Shown here: positions 10,694-20,021 of the stretch, piece after piece
Numbering within the stretch: position 1 is the first letter of the stretch
Layout: each line of letters begins with the position of its first letter
Source of the DNA: Anastatus disparis
Taxonomy: Eukaryota > Arthropoda > Insecta > Hymenoptera > Eupelmidae
Reading direction: 5' to 3'
NCBI GenBank assembly: GCA_017163975.1
Contig: JAFFSR010000299.1
Span: forward strand, 793,501 to 857,500
DNA length: 64,000 bases
The notes under the pieces: model-generated
What the model saw: the letters and a program-made list of their open reading frames with translations, nothing else
The model's database searches: none
Told to the model about the DNA's origin: nothing
Translations under genes and position numbers: made by a program

Positions 10694-11951
10694 TTACCTG
10701 GTTTTGGTTCTTTTTATAAGCCATACTTTATCTCTTATTTTAAATTCTACAGGATTTATGAATCTGTCGTGATAAAATTTAGATTTTTCCTTTGACAGTA
10801 TTAAATTTTCACGGGCTATTTTCGCAATATCTTTCATATTTATTAATAATTTTTCTATATAATCATTAGAAGTTTGTAATTTTTCTGATGATTTTAAAGG
10901 TTTGCTAGATGGTAATCTAGCTGGGTAGGCGAAAACTAATTCATGTGGTGTAAATTTATGACTTGAATGAACACTAGTATTATAATTAAATTGTGCAAGT
11001 TCGAGCCAATCATCCCATTCTGATTTTTTATCAGCAAAATTTTTTAAATATTCACATAGGGGATGATGAGCCCTTTCTAATGAACCATTTGATTGTGGAT
11101 GAAAGGCAGTAGTTTCAATTTTTTTAAATTTAAATCTTTTTGAAATAGCTTTTATTAATTTGCCTGTAAAATTTGCACCCTTATCTGTAAGTACTAGTTT
11201 TGATGAACTGAAAATGCAAATGAATTTTTTTATAAATGCATCGGCTATAGACTCTGCTGTTTGATCTTTGAGCGCGAAAGCTATTAAAAATTTTGATAAA
11301 TGATCTTGAGTAGTTAATATGTATTTATTATTATTTTTAGTTATGTTAAGAGGTCCTACTATATCTAATGAAATTTTATCGAATGTTTTTTCTGGGGTAT
11401 CTGTTATTATCATAGGTTGTTTTGTTTTATTTCTTTTTAATTTATTTCTTTGACATGTTTCACAGTTTTTCATGCGATTTTGTATATCACTTTTTAGATT
11501 TTCCCAGAAATATTTGTTTTTAATTCGATTATAAGTTCTATTCACTCCTGAATGACCTCCTAAACTTGATGAATGATGTAGTTCAAAAATTTCATTTCTT
11601 TTCTCATTTTCTACATATTCTGTATTATTTAAACAAATTATAACTTTTATATTTGTATTTTTAAAAGTATTATATAATATTTCTTCGATTTTCATTTCAT
11701 TCCAATTTTAAATATAAATTTCATTCCAATTTATATTTAAAATTTTAATATTCTTAGATATACTAAATATAGTGCAATTGTTTTTAATTAATAAATTTTT
11801 GAATGTATTAAAATTATTTATCAATTTTTCTTTTATTAATATTGATGATTCTTTTATATTTAAACACATTATAAAAATTTTCCTCTTTTTATAATTTATT
11901 ATTTCAATTTCATTATCTTTTAAATTATTATTTATTTCAATATTTTTGTGT
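10694..11951 (-). pseudogene. pol: Pol: RNase H-integrase linker and integrase
   Basis: The integrase reads in order: an HHCC zinc domain (HHSSSLGGHSG, then CETCQRNK), the catalytic core with DKISLDIVGPL, LTDKGANF and an E in NGSLERAHHPL (the D,D,E triad all present), and a C-terminal basic part. A frameshift near 10700 separates it from a further 45 or so residues including a GPFEVLKV motif, typical of the C-terminal GPY/F module. Upstream, an in-frame TAA (11708-11710) sits in a short tandem duplication of about 24 bp and separates the linker (11951-11711) from the integrase. It would insert the retroelement cDNA. The breaks make this copy inactive. Confidence 0.85.
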
Positions 11952-11955
11952 TTAA

Positions 11956-12593
11956 GGTGGCTCAAGCGCTTGGTGCCGTATTAAGCGGGGCCCTGTCTGC
12001 GACATCAAAATGTTTTTATTGATAGAGCTATTACAGCTAATTAAATAGTATTATTGATTATTTCTTAAGATAAGAAAACAATTTTAAGTAATCAAAAGTG
12101 ATAAAAAAAAAAAAAAATTTTTGTTTTCTTTCTCATTACAAGTTTTACTTTGGTACGTCCCTGCTGTTTTGTTGGTTACGAACACTCTGAACGCACGTAA
12201 GCCTTACGCGTGGCGTCTGTATCTGACGCGCATGCGCAGAAACTGCCATTATGTGTAGCAAATTCTATTTCGCATTCTTTTAGATTTATTTTCTCTTGTA
12301 TTTCTTCGTCAAGTCCTGATTTTCTTTTACAAATGTCATCTCCGTGAAATGAACTATAGGTATATAATTTTTTTTTTACATTGTATCTTTTTATAATAGA
12401 GTAAAATCGGATTTATGATTCAGTCCCATAAGAGCACGTACATTTATTATCATTTTTATAATAACTTTTTCTCAAAAAATAGTTCGTCAACCCATATTTT
12501 TCAAAATATAGATCGAAAGATTAGAGTTTGAAGAATATTTTTATGAAAATTTTATGAGTTAAAATCATTTTAGAAAAAATCGCTTGAGCCACC
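11956..12593. mobile_element. 638-bp TTAA-flanked element in pol
   Basis: TTAA duplications at 11952-11955 and 12594-12597. Terminal inverted repeats GGTGGCTCAAGCG match perfectly over 13 bp. It has no ORF of note and splits the linker between RNase H and integrase. The TTAA target points to piggyBac-type mobilisation. A GC-richer core (about 12140-12250) contrasts with AT-rich ends. Confidence 0.85.
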
Positions 12594-13796
12594 TTAAAGT
12601 ATTCATTTTGAATTTCATCTAAAGATATCCTTTCGCTCGTGATTAAATGCAGTATATTATCTTTTCTATTTTGAATAGAATTTTTAGAATATATAATGGT
12701 ATTAGTTTTATTCGAATATATATTTTCTCGTTTTTCGTCTTTATTTTCGACACTTTTGATTTCTTCATTTGTTACTGCTTCACTTACCTTTCTTGGTCGA
12801 CCACGTTTCTTTTTAATACGTGTGCGTTCCTCATCTAATTTTCGTAACGTCATTTCATTTGTAGGTATATCTGTTAATTTAATATTTTCTTGATTTTTTT
12901 TTCGCTTTTTGGGCTCTAGTTACGTCATTAATTTCTACTGTATCTATGGGATTTCTAGATAATGCATCACTATTCACATTCATTTTTCCCTTTTTATATA
13001 TTACATCAAAATCATATTCTAATAATTTGAGTCGCCATCTTTGAACTCTATTATTTTTATCTGCTGATTTAAAAGATAGTAGTGATTTATGATCCGTTAC
13101 TATAATAAATTTATTTCCGAAAACATAATTTCTATATGACTCTATACCGAATAATATTCCTAATGCTTCTTTTTCGTATGTGTGATAATTAAGTTCTGGG
13201 CCTTTTAAAACTCTTGAAGCATATGCTATAGGTTCATCTTCTCCGATCTCTCCCTGAGATAATATAGCTCCTAATGCATATCCTGATGCATCTGTTGTAA
13301 TTATAAAAGGCTTATCCAGTTGTGGAAATTGTAATAATGGAGCAATACATAATGTTTCTTTAAGTTTATCAAGAGCTTGCTGCTGTTCCGAACCCCACGA
13401 AAATTTTGTATCTTTTTGTAATAAACATGTTATTGGTTTTGCTATTTTTGCGAAATCATTTATAAATCTTCTATAGTATCCTGCTAATCCCAAGAATTCT
13501 CTAATATTTTTAACTGTTTTCGGAATTGGAAATAATTTTACTGCTTCGACTTTCTTTGGATCTACTTTTATCCCATTTTCGCTTATAATATGTCCTAAAA
13601 ACGTTACTTCTTCCTTCATAAATTCACATTTTTTTGGTTCTAGTTTTAATCCAGCTTCTCTAAGTTTCGATGCTCCTAAATTGAATTTAATATTATGTTC
13701 TTTTTGTGATTTTGCAGCTATAATTATGTCATCAATATATACGTGACATATTTTCTTGTTAATAAGTTCACCCAGAGCAGTGTTGGCTACTCTCAT
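12594..13796 (-). pseudogene. pol: Pol: reverse transcriptase C-terminal part, RNase H and basic linker
   Basis: The frame starting near 13796 contains the RT active site YIDD (about residues 20-23), the LGHIISENGIKVDP and FLGLAGYYRRFI motifs of Ty3/Gypsy RT, then RNase H (TTDASGYALGAILSQ, TYEKEALGILFGIE, VTDHKSLL). A +1/-1 shift in an A9 run near 12893 ends it early. The next frame (12853-12598) continues the polyprotein into a highly basic linker with KKRGRPRK, an AT-hook-like core, and is cut by the 638-bp element. RT and RNase H would copy the RNA genome and degrade the template. The frame upstream of ATG 13796 is open back to about 13880. Confidence 0.88.
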
Positions 13797-13852
13797 AAAT
13801 GTCCGAGGAGAATTTGTTAAACCGAAAGGTAAAACTGTGAATTCAAATCTTC

Positions 13853-14505
13853 CTAATGGATGAACACTAAAAGATGTTTATAAATATCTGATTCTTTCAT
13901 AGGTACCCAAGCGAAGGCTGATACCATATCTACAGTCGTAAAATATTTATTTCCACCTAAGTCATAAAAAATTTCTGTTATAGATGGTATTAAATATGGG
14001 TCAGGTATTGTTTTTTCATTTAATTTTCTATAATCTATAACTAATCGACATCTTTCTTTCCCATCATTACCTGGTTTTTTCTTTACTACAAATGCTGGTG
14101 CATTATAAGCACTTTTAGATGGTCTCACTAAATTATTTTGAATTAATTTTTTTGTTTCTTCTATAGCGATTTCTTTTGACTTATATGGCAATGGAAATTG
14201 TTTAACATATATTGGTTTATTATCTGTTAAATTTATTTCATGGTGTTCTAAATTACATTTTCCAATTTTCTCTCCTTCTAGCCAAAATATATCTTCATTT
14301 TTCAAGATTAAATTTTTTATAATCTGTTTATTTTCTTCGTTTAAGTGATTTAAAATTATTTTATTTAATAATTTTTTATTACGATCGAAATTTTCTTCTT
14401 GAATATGATTTATGTTTTCATACACTAAATTTTCCTCAAATTTACTAGATTCTTCTTGTATATCTGATATAATTTCGGTATTTTCTTCTACAAAATATGT
14501 AAGAA
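13853..14505 (-). pseudogene. pol: Pol: reverse transcriptase N-terminal part
   Basis: The frame carries the standard Gypsy RT start (KPIYVKQFPLP), the AYNAPAFVVKKKPG and CRLVIDYRKLNEKTIPDPY motifs and TTVDMVSAFAWVPMKESD. The first catalytic aspartate is present. A one-base loss near 13880 shifts it out of frame so it ends at TAG 13853, while the correct continuation (LPFGLTNSP region) is in the neighbouring frame leading to YIDD. At its upstream end it abuts the 555-bp foldback element and is in frame with the protease ORF on the other side. Confidence 0.85.
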
Positions 14506-15060
14506 CCCTAACAGCACAAAACGTTTCAAAAACGTTTTAAAAATGTTTTCTGGTAAACTCATATACGTTTATAAATTTTGACAAAAATACGTATTTAAAA
14601 CGTTCTTAAAACGTTAAATATGTCCGCATATTTTAGATTCTCAAGAGTAATATAACGTTCATGCAACGTTTAAGAAACGCTAAGAAAACGTTTTCTCAGT
14701 GAAAAGTTACGTTAGCTTAAATTTCCAAACGTTTCTAAAACGTTTTTTAAACGTTTTATTTTATCATTCTAAAAATTTATTATATAGAGAAAAAAATTAT
14801 ACCAAATAAAACGTTTTATAAACGTTAAGGAAACGTTTGGATGTTTGAGCTTGCGTAAATTTTCATCGAGAAAACGTTTTCTGAACGTTTCTTAAACGTT
14901 CCATAAACGTTATATTACTCTTGAGAATCTAAAATATGCGGACATATTTTACGTTTTAAAAACGTTTTAAATACGTATTTTTGTCGAAATTTACAAACGG
15001 ATATAAGTTTACCAGAAAACGTTTCAAAAACATTTTTAAAACGTTTATGTGTTGTTAGGG
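14506..15060. mobile_element. 555-bp foldback element tiled with AACGTTT motifs
   Basis: Nearly the whole element is an imperfect palindrome with arms of about 260 bp. The ends are CCCTAACAGCACA and, inverted, CCCTAACAACACA. Both arms are packed with variants of AAACGTTTT (AACGTT is itself palindromic). An AA duplication (14504-14505, 15061-15062) is consistent with the open pol frame on both sides. It supplies the stop codon that ends the protease ORF at 15055. Superfamily not assigned. Confidence 0.85.
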
Positions 15061-16101
15061 AAATTCTTTATCTTTTTCTTCAACATTAAAATTCGTATTT
15101 TCTTGAAGTTTTACAAGAAATTGTTGATATTCAAAATCTACATTATTTGATATTTTAGAATAATCTTTGTCTAGTGTGTTATTAATATTTTTTAAAAAAT
15201 GTTCTATATTTTTATTTTTGTTTTTAAGAAATTCCGAGATTGAATAATTTTCACTGTCCTGTATTTTTGAAGTATAATTTAATATTTGAAATGTATTAGT
15301 AGTTATTAAGTCTGTATTTTCCGTATTTTGTTTGTATATATTTGAAATTACATTCTCATTATGTTTGCAATCTGTTTGAATAAAAAATTTTTCTCTGTTT
15401 ATTTCCAAATAGCCTTTATCCAATCTTAATTTATTTTTTTTCAATACATTTATACCTAAAATTCCATCGTAAGGTATTGAAAAGTTTTCCGACGCTACAT
15501 GAAAGTCTGTATGTAAATCATTAATCGGAAAATTTATCAAACCATATGTTTTAATGGGGGTGTTGGTAATTCCAGATAAATATATTCTAACACTATCATT
15601 AACAAAATTTAGTGGTACTAAGCTTTCTTTTATAATATTAAGCTGAGCACCTGTATCTATTAGTAATTTACATAATTTGTTAGTAAATGGGTTTTTTATT
15701 TGAATAAATTGAAGTGTATCGCCTAATTTAAATATGTGAATTGGGATATCAGTGTCCATACTATTTTTATTTGTAACTATTTCATTATTAATATCTTTTT
15801 TAATTTGTTCAACACATATATGATTTACTTCAAAAGTTTCGTTGCATGTATTTATTGTTATTGAGTCATTTCTTATTTCTTCTTTAAATTCTGTTATTTT
15901 GTATAACGGTATATTTTGTTCAATAATGTTTGCATGAATAGGCTCAATGTTGTAATCATTATTTAAATTACTGCAAGTTTCAAACTCATAATCAATTATC
16001 TGTTCTTTTGCAAAATATTGTATATCTATATAATTTTTGAGCGACTTAGGTTGTGTAACTCCTCTTGTACGCTCTCTCCAAGATGAGTTTAAGCGTTTCC
16101 C
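15055..16101 (-). pseudogene. pro: Pol: frameshift-accessed N-terminal region and aspartic protease
   Basis: The minus-1 frame is open from the slippery site (16101) with no stop down to 15055, where the foldback element adds a TAA. The first 114 codons precede the methionine at 15759. The retropepsin is clear: LLIDTGAQLNII holds the catalytic DTG, and PYDGILGINVLKK is the second conserved block. It would process the Gag-Pol polyprotein. After the protease comes a Lys/Asn-rich stretch leading to RT. Confidence 0.85.
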
Positions 16102-17462
16102 TGCATATTTGTTGATTCAGGTGTTTTTAGTCGACAATATTTGTCAGCATGATTTGTCTTTTTGCAAATTGTACAAAATCTATTCTGATTATTTTCTAAA
16201 TTTTTTATTATGAAACATGTTTCTATTGAATGTCCTGGTTTCTTGCAGTATGAGCATTTTATAGGTTGATTATTATTTTGGAATTTTTTATTGTTGTTTT
16301 TCAAAGTCCTACATTCGTCTATAGTGTGACCTTTATTCTTGCAGTATCTGCAAAATTTCGATTGAAAATTCGGTCTGTAAAAGTTAGTGTTGACTCTATT
16401 GTTTCTTCCAAAATTCGTATTTTGAGCTTCATGATTTTTACACTCTTTACCTGAGTGACCCCATTTGTCACACAACTGACATTTAATTTGATTGCTTGCC
16501 TTAGCTTGATTTATAAATATTTTTACCTTTTCGCAATCATTTGTCATATGATTTTTATCGTTACAAAGCTCGCATACTTGTGTAGGCTTTCTTTCAATAA
16601 CATCAGTACAAAAATTTGAGTTGTGTCCATTTTTATTGCATTTCCAACATATCTCATATTTTCGTATTATTGGGCAATGATTAATTTTATGATTACTTTC
16701 TTGACAGTATTGACAATAATATTCATTGTCATTTAATAAATCACACGTGCTTCTTGAATGACCCAATTGATTGCAAAATTTACATATCAATCTTATTTTA
16801 TTTTTTGTATTGGAGCATTCAAATGATGAATGATTTGGTTCTTTACAGTATACGCAATCTGCTATATTGCAATATAATGCTTCGTGGCCAGTATTTTTGC
16901 ATATTTGACAACACTGTATTTGTTTGATTTCTTCTTGAAAAATATTACTAAACATAATTTTCTGTTTATTTGGATTTCCTCTTATAGCGTTTTGTTTTTC
17001 TAACTGTTTTTCTATTTTAATTGCTTCTATAGTTGCATCAGAGAAATTGTCTGCTACTTTCATTTCATATCTTATTTCGTTAACTAGCCCCTGTTTGAAA
17101 TATTTAAATTCATCTTGATTTAATTGATTAATAAATCGTTCTAAGGTTGCTCTTTCTATTCCAGTCTCGTTTTTCTTTTTATCTCTAATTTTCTCCGTTA
17201 ATTCTTTTATTCTTGTTATATATCCTTCTACTGGTTCATTAAGTCCTTGTTGAATTTGTTCTAATTTTCCATATAAAGTATATAAATTATCAATTTCAGG
17301 ATATAATTTTTTTACAATTTTAATAAATTCATCAATTGTATTAATTGTAGTATGTTTCACTGCAGAAGCAATTGCCCCTGATAATTTAAATCTCTGATAA
17401 TTCATAAACGATTTTTGTTGGTCAGCATCTAGTAATTCTTTAGCAAATTCTAATGTTTCAAT
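16089..17462 (-). CDS. gag: Gag, capsid end and ten-knuckle nucleocapsid
   Basis: From M17405, residues about 40-140 look like a retroelement capsid C-terminal region (LYGKLEQIQQGLNEPVEGYI, FKQGLVNEIRYEMKV). Residues 166-424 then carry ten CCHC zinc knuckles, all with exact C-X2-C-X4-H-X4-C spacing, starting at C166, C184, C208, C231, C253, C278, C309, C352, C384 and C411. Retroviral and Gypsy Gag proteins normally have none to three. Upstream, the same frame is interrupted by a single TAA (17463-17465) after the N-terminal gag ORF. About 19 codons between that stop and M17405 are open. The ORF ends at TAA 16089 right after a GGGAAAC slippery heptamer. It should package the genomic RNA. Confidence 0.85.
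   Translation of the reverse strand: METLEFAKELLDADQQKSFMNYQRFKLSGAIASAVKHTTINTIDEFIKIVKKLYPEIDNLYTLYGKLEQIQQGLNEPVEGYITRIKELTEKIRDKKKNETGIERATLERFINQLNQDEFKYFKQGLVNEIRYEMKVADNFSDATIEAIKIEKQLEKQNAIRGNPNKQKIMFSNIFQEEIKQIQCCQICKNTGHEALYCNIADCVYCKEPNHSSFECSNTKNKIRLICKFCNQLGHSRSTCDLLNDNEYYCQYCQESNHKINHCPIIRKYEICWKCNKNGHNSNFCTDVIERKPTQVCELCNDKNHMTNDCEKVKIFINQAKASNQIKCQLCDKWGHSGKECKNHEAQNTNFGRNNRVNTNFYRPNFQSKFCRYCKNKGHTIDECRTLKNNNKKFQNNNQPIKCSYCKKPGHSIETCFIIKNLENNQNRFCTICKKTNHADKYCRLKTPESTNMQGNA
16095..16101 (-). promoter_or_regulatory. -1 ribosomal frameshift site GGGAAAC
   Basis: On the minus strand the gag frame reads G GGA AAC GCT TAA, an exact X-XXY-YYZ heptamer two codons before the stop. 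The minus-1 frame from GGG is open for about 350 codons and contains the protease. This is the arrangement used for Gag-Pol synthesis by programmed frameshifting. I did not find an obvious downstream stem by eye. Confidence 0.75.
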
Positions 17463-18440
17463 TTATTTGTCTACGGATATGTTTTTACCATCAAAATCAG
17501 GAACTAATCTTGTAATTTCTTTTAATGAATATCCTGGTTGCGCCATGTTTATATTCTCAATAAAATTTACTAAGTCGTCTATCGTAGTATTATTATTATT
17601 ATTATTAATATTGTTATTATTATTGTTGTTATTATTAGGATTATTTATAATGATATTTTCTCCGATTCTAATACCCTCAATTTCTTGAAAACTTTCCTGT
17701 CTAATAGAGATATTTAAGTCGTCGTTTAATGTTTCGTCGATAGTTGTATTATTTTCTGATGAAATTGTCACGTTTTTGTCTGTTGTATTAGTGTTATCAG
17801 CTAAAGTAATATTTTTTTCGTTTTCAATACTTTTTATTTCTTGATATCCTGTTTGTTTAAATAAAAATTCCTGAGTATCGTTAAGTGATGTATTATTTTC
17901 TGATAAAATCGTCACGTTTGTCGCTAAAGTATATTTTTGTGTAAAACTGTTTTCTTTATTATGGCTTTGTTTCGTCTTAGTAATTTGTGGAAATGTTTTT
18001 GGAATTGTGCCTGTATATTTATTTAATAGCGTATTTTGTTCACTTGAATCTGATTGAACGTCCGTAATTATATTTGAGAGATTATTTTCAGATGTTTCTT
18101 CTAAGGTTGTATTTGAAGCATTACTATCAACTGTTTTGTCTAAGGTTTTATTCAAATTATTACTTTCAATTGTTTGATCTAGATTTTTAGTCGGAGAGCG
18201 TGTAATTTTAGTGCTTTTGCGAAACCGATTAATATTTTCGTAGTTATGCTCTCCTAAAACTGCTTGTCTAATATGATTTCTAATTCTTTCACGAATAGCA
18301 TTAATATTTTCGTCTTTTTTAGTAGGTATATTAAATTTTTGATAAATTTCAGATAATTGTAATTTAGAGTATGATATTACCCACTGTGTTTTTCCTTCTT
18401 TTATATATTTTGCTATCTGATCAAAATTTATTTTACTCAT
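17463..18440 (-). CDS. gag: Gag, N-terminal part (ends at an in-frame stop)
   Basis: The 325-codon ORF is in the same frame as the zinc-knuckle gag ORF, separated only by TAA 17463-17465. It is the likely N-terminal matrix-like region: KINFDQIAKYIKEGKTQWV at the start, then a long low-complexity middle with repeated DETLN/TLDKT-type segments, and near the end an Asn run encoded by AAT repeats (about 17590-17645). The last residues (PDFDGKNISVDK) read like the beginning of the capsid. The stop may be a mutation or a recoded codon. I cannot tell from one copy. Confidence 0.7.
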   Translation of the reverse strand: MSKINFDQIAKYIKEGKTQWVISYSKLQLSEIYQKFNIPTKKDENINAIRERIRNHIRQAVLGEHNYENINRFRKSTKITRSPTKNLDQTIESNNLNKTLDKTVDSNASNTTLEETSENNLSNIITDVQSDSSEQNTLLNKYTGTIPKTFPQITKTKQSHNKENSFTQKYTLATNVTILSENNTSLNDTQEFLFKQTGYQEIKSIENEKNITLADNTNTTDKNVTISSENNTTIDETLNDDLNISIRQESFQEIEGIRIGENIIINNPNNNNNNNNNINNNNNNTTIDDLVNFIENINMAQPGYSLKEITRLVPDFDGKNISVDK

Positions 18441-19582
18441 TTGAAATCTTCATTATTTACTTAACAATGAAGAATTTTATTTATTTAAAATATTAAATTT
18501 TATACATAAAATTGTTAGTTTTAAAAAAAAATTATAAATACTGCTGACTTACGTTTTATTGTTATACATTGACCTTTTGCTGTTGTTAATATATGAAAGC
18601 CGTAATGTAAAAGAAAAATTTTCGCTGAGTTTGTACTTTTACGAGTTCAATATACTTTGCAATATTTTGATGATCAATGTCTACTTTTTTTTGGAGTTTA
18701 TTTATTTTATTATTTTTCACTATACTATTATCTTTAATTATAAAATATTAATATTAATAATGTATCTAATTTGAATTAAATTTAGTAATATAAATTGGAT
18801 TATTGTTAATTAGTTAAAGAAATCGTAATAAATTTAATAATGCTTATTTTAGCTGTATAATGTGTATTGTTATAAAACTTAAATAGTTTACTAGTATACT
18901 ATTAAATGTTAATATCATTAATTATTAGTTTAATAACAAAAATTTATAGTATTTTCTTAACTTAATATTGCTTAATAGCAATTTTTGTTGACCGTGAATT
19001 TTAGTATTTCTTAACTGTGTCACTTTTGTTGATTTAGTTATTTTCACTTATGTAGTACTTTTAAATTTTTTCATTTATGTATTGATACATAGATTATATT
19101 TATGTATTTAATATATTTTAAAATTTGTTTCAATATTTGTATTTGTATTTTATTTTATGGTATGAATAGCATTCTGTGTAAATTGTATATTTTGATTCAA
19201 TGATTATTATTTGCACTTTTATTTATTTTTAATATATTTCAATTAAATTCCTTTTTTATTTGTTTCATATATTATTTTTGTTTATTTATCGATGCACTTT
19301 GTATTTCATATTTTGTATATAATATTTATTTTAGATTGCACTTTATTTATTTGCGTTTAATATTTTATTTATTTATTTATTTATGTACTTTTATTTGATT
19401 TATTAATATTATTTATGCGCTTATATTTTATTATATTATTTAATTTATTTACTTTATATGATATGCGCTTTAAATATATTTATTTATTTATTCGATATAT
19501 TTATTTCTTTATTTGATTGCACTTGTATATTATATTTTATTTTTATTATATTTGAATTATTTATGCACTTTGTATATTTTAT
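18441..19582. other. AT-rich leader of the large retroelement, first part
   Basis: No gene. Very AT-rich and composed of degenerate repeats around GCACTTT..ATTTATTT. With 22761-23104 on the other side of the Penelope-like insertion it makes a leader of about 1.5 kb between PBS and gag. Confidence 0.55.
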
Positions 19583-19595
19583 TTCATTTATTAAA
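19583..19595. repeat. Target duplication of the Penelope-like element, left
   Basis: TTCATTTATTAAA recurs at 22748-22760 on the other side of the element. A 13-bp duplication is within the range seen for Penelope-like elements. Confidence 0.7.
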
Positions 19596-19873
19596 ATAAA
19601 AACAATACTTATGTCGACTGAATAATAAATAGGATGATAAATATTTCCATCGGTCTTACAGTCAATTTAAAATCTATATAATAAAATAATTAAATAAATA
19701 TGGACAGTCAGACTGCCCTTGTTTATAATCACCCCCGTAGAATAACCTGAAATAAAAACTTAAAAATTAACTGGAAAGAAACCTGAAAATAAATAAAATT
19801 AGTAAAGCACAATCTGACTGTCCCACACCACCAAAAAACCTTTCTTCGATTGTAATCCTGTATAATGTCCAAC

Positions 19874-19902
19874 GTTTCGAGCACGCTACTGCTCATCCTC
19901 AA
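19874..19902 (-). ncRNA. Hammerhead-like motif, one core position changed
   Basis: On the minus strand: TTGAGGA (19902-19896), then a 5-bp stem GAGCA/TGCTC with loop GTAGCG, then GAAAC (19878-19874). Hammerhead ribozymes need CUGANGA and GAAA around stem II, and Penelope-like elements are known to carry them. Here the first core base is T rather than C, so activity is doubtful. It lies in the 3' region between the ORF and the terminal repeat. Confidence 0.35.
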
Positions 19903-20021
19903 GGACTGAACTCCTCTCGCCGCATGACTCCCAATTTATACCTAAAAAATTATTTGAATATCCCCTCCAACATCAAAAACATCAATATAAGTTAATATAC
20001 CTCCACCACTTTAATTCTATA

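Noticed and set aside
13720..13760. Assigning the large element to BEL/Pao because of its glycoprotein type
   Set aside because: RT (YIDD with FLGLAGYYRRFI), RNase H and integrase motifs and their order are Ty3/Gypsy.
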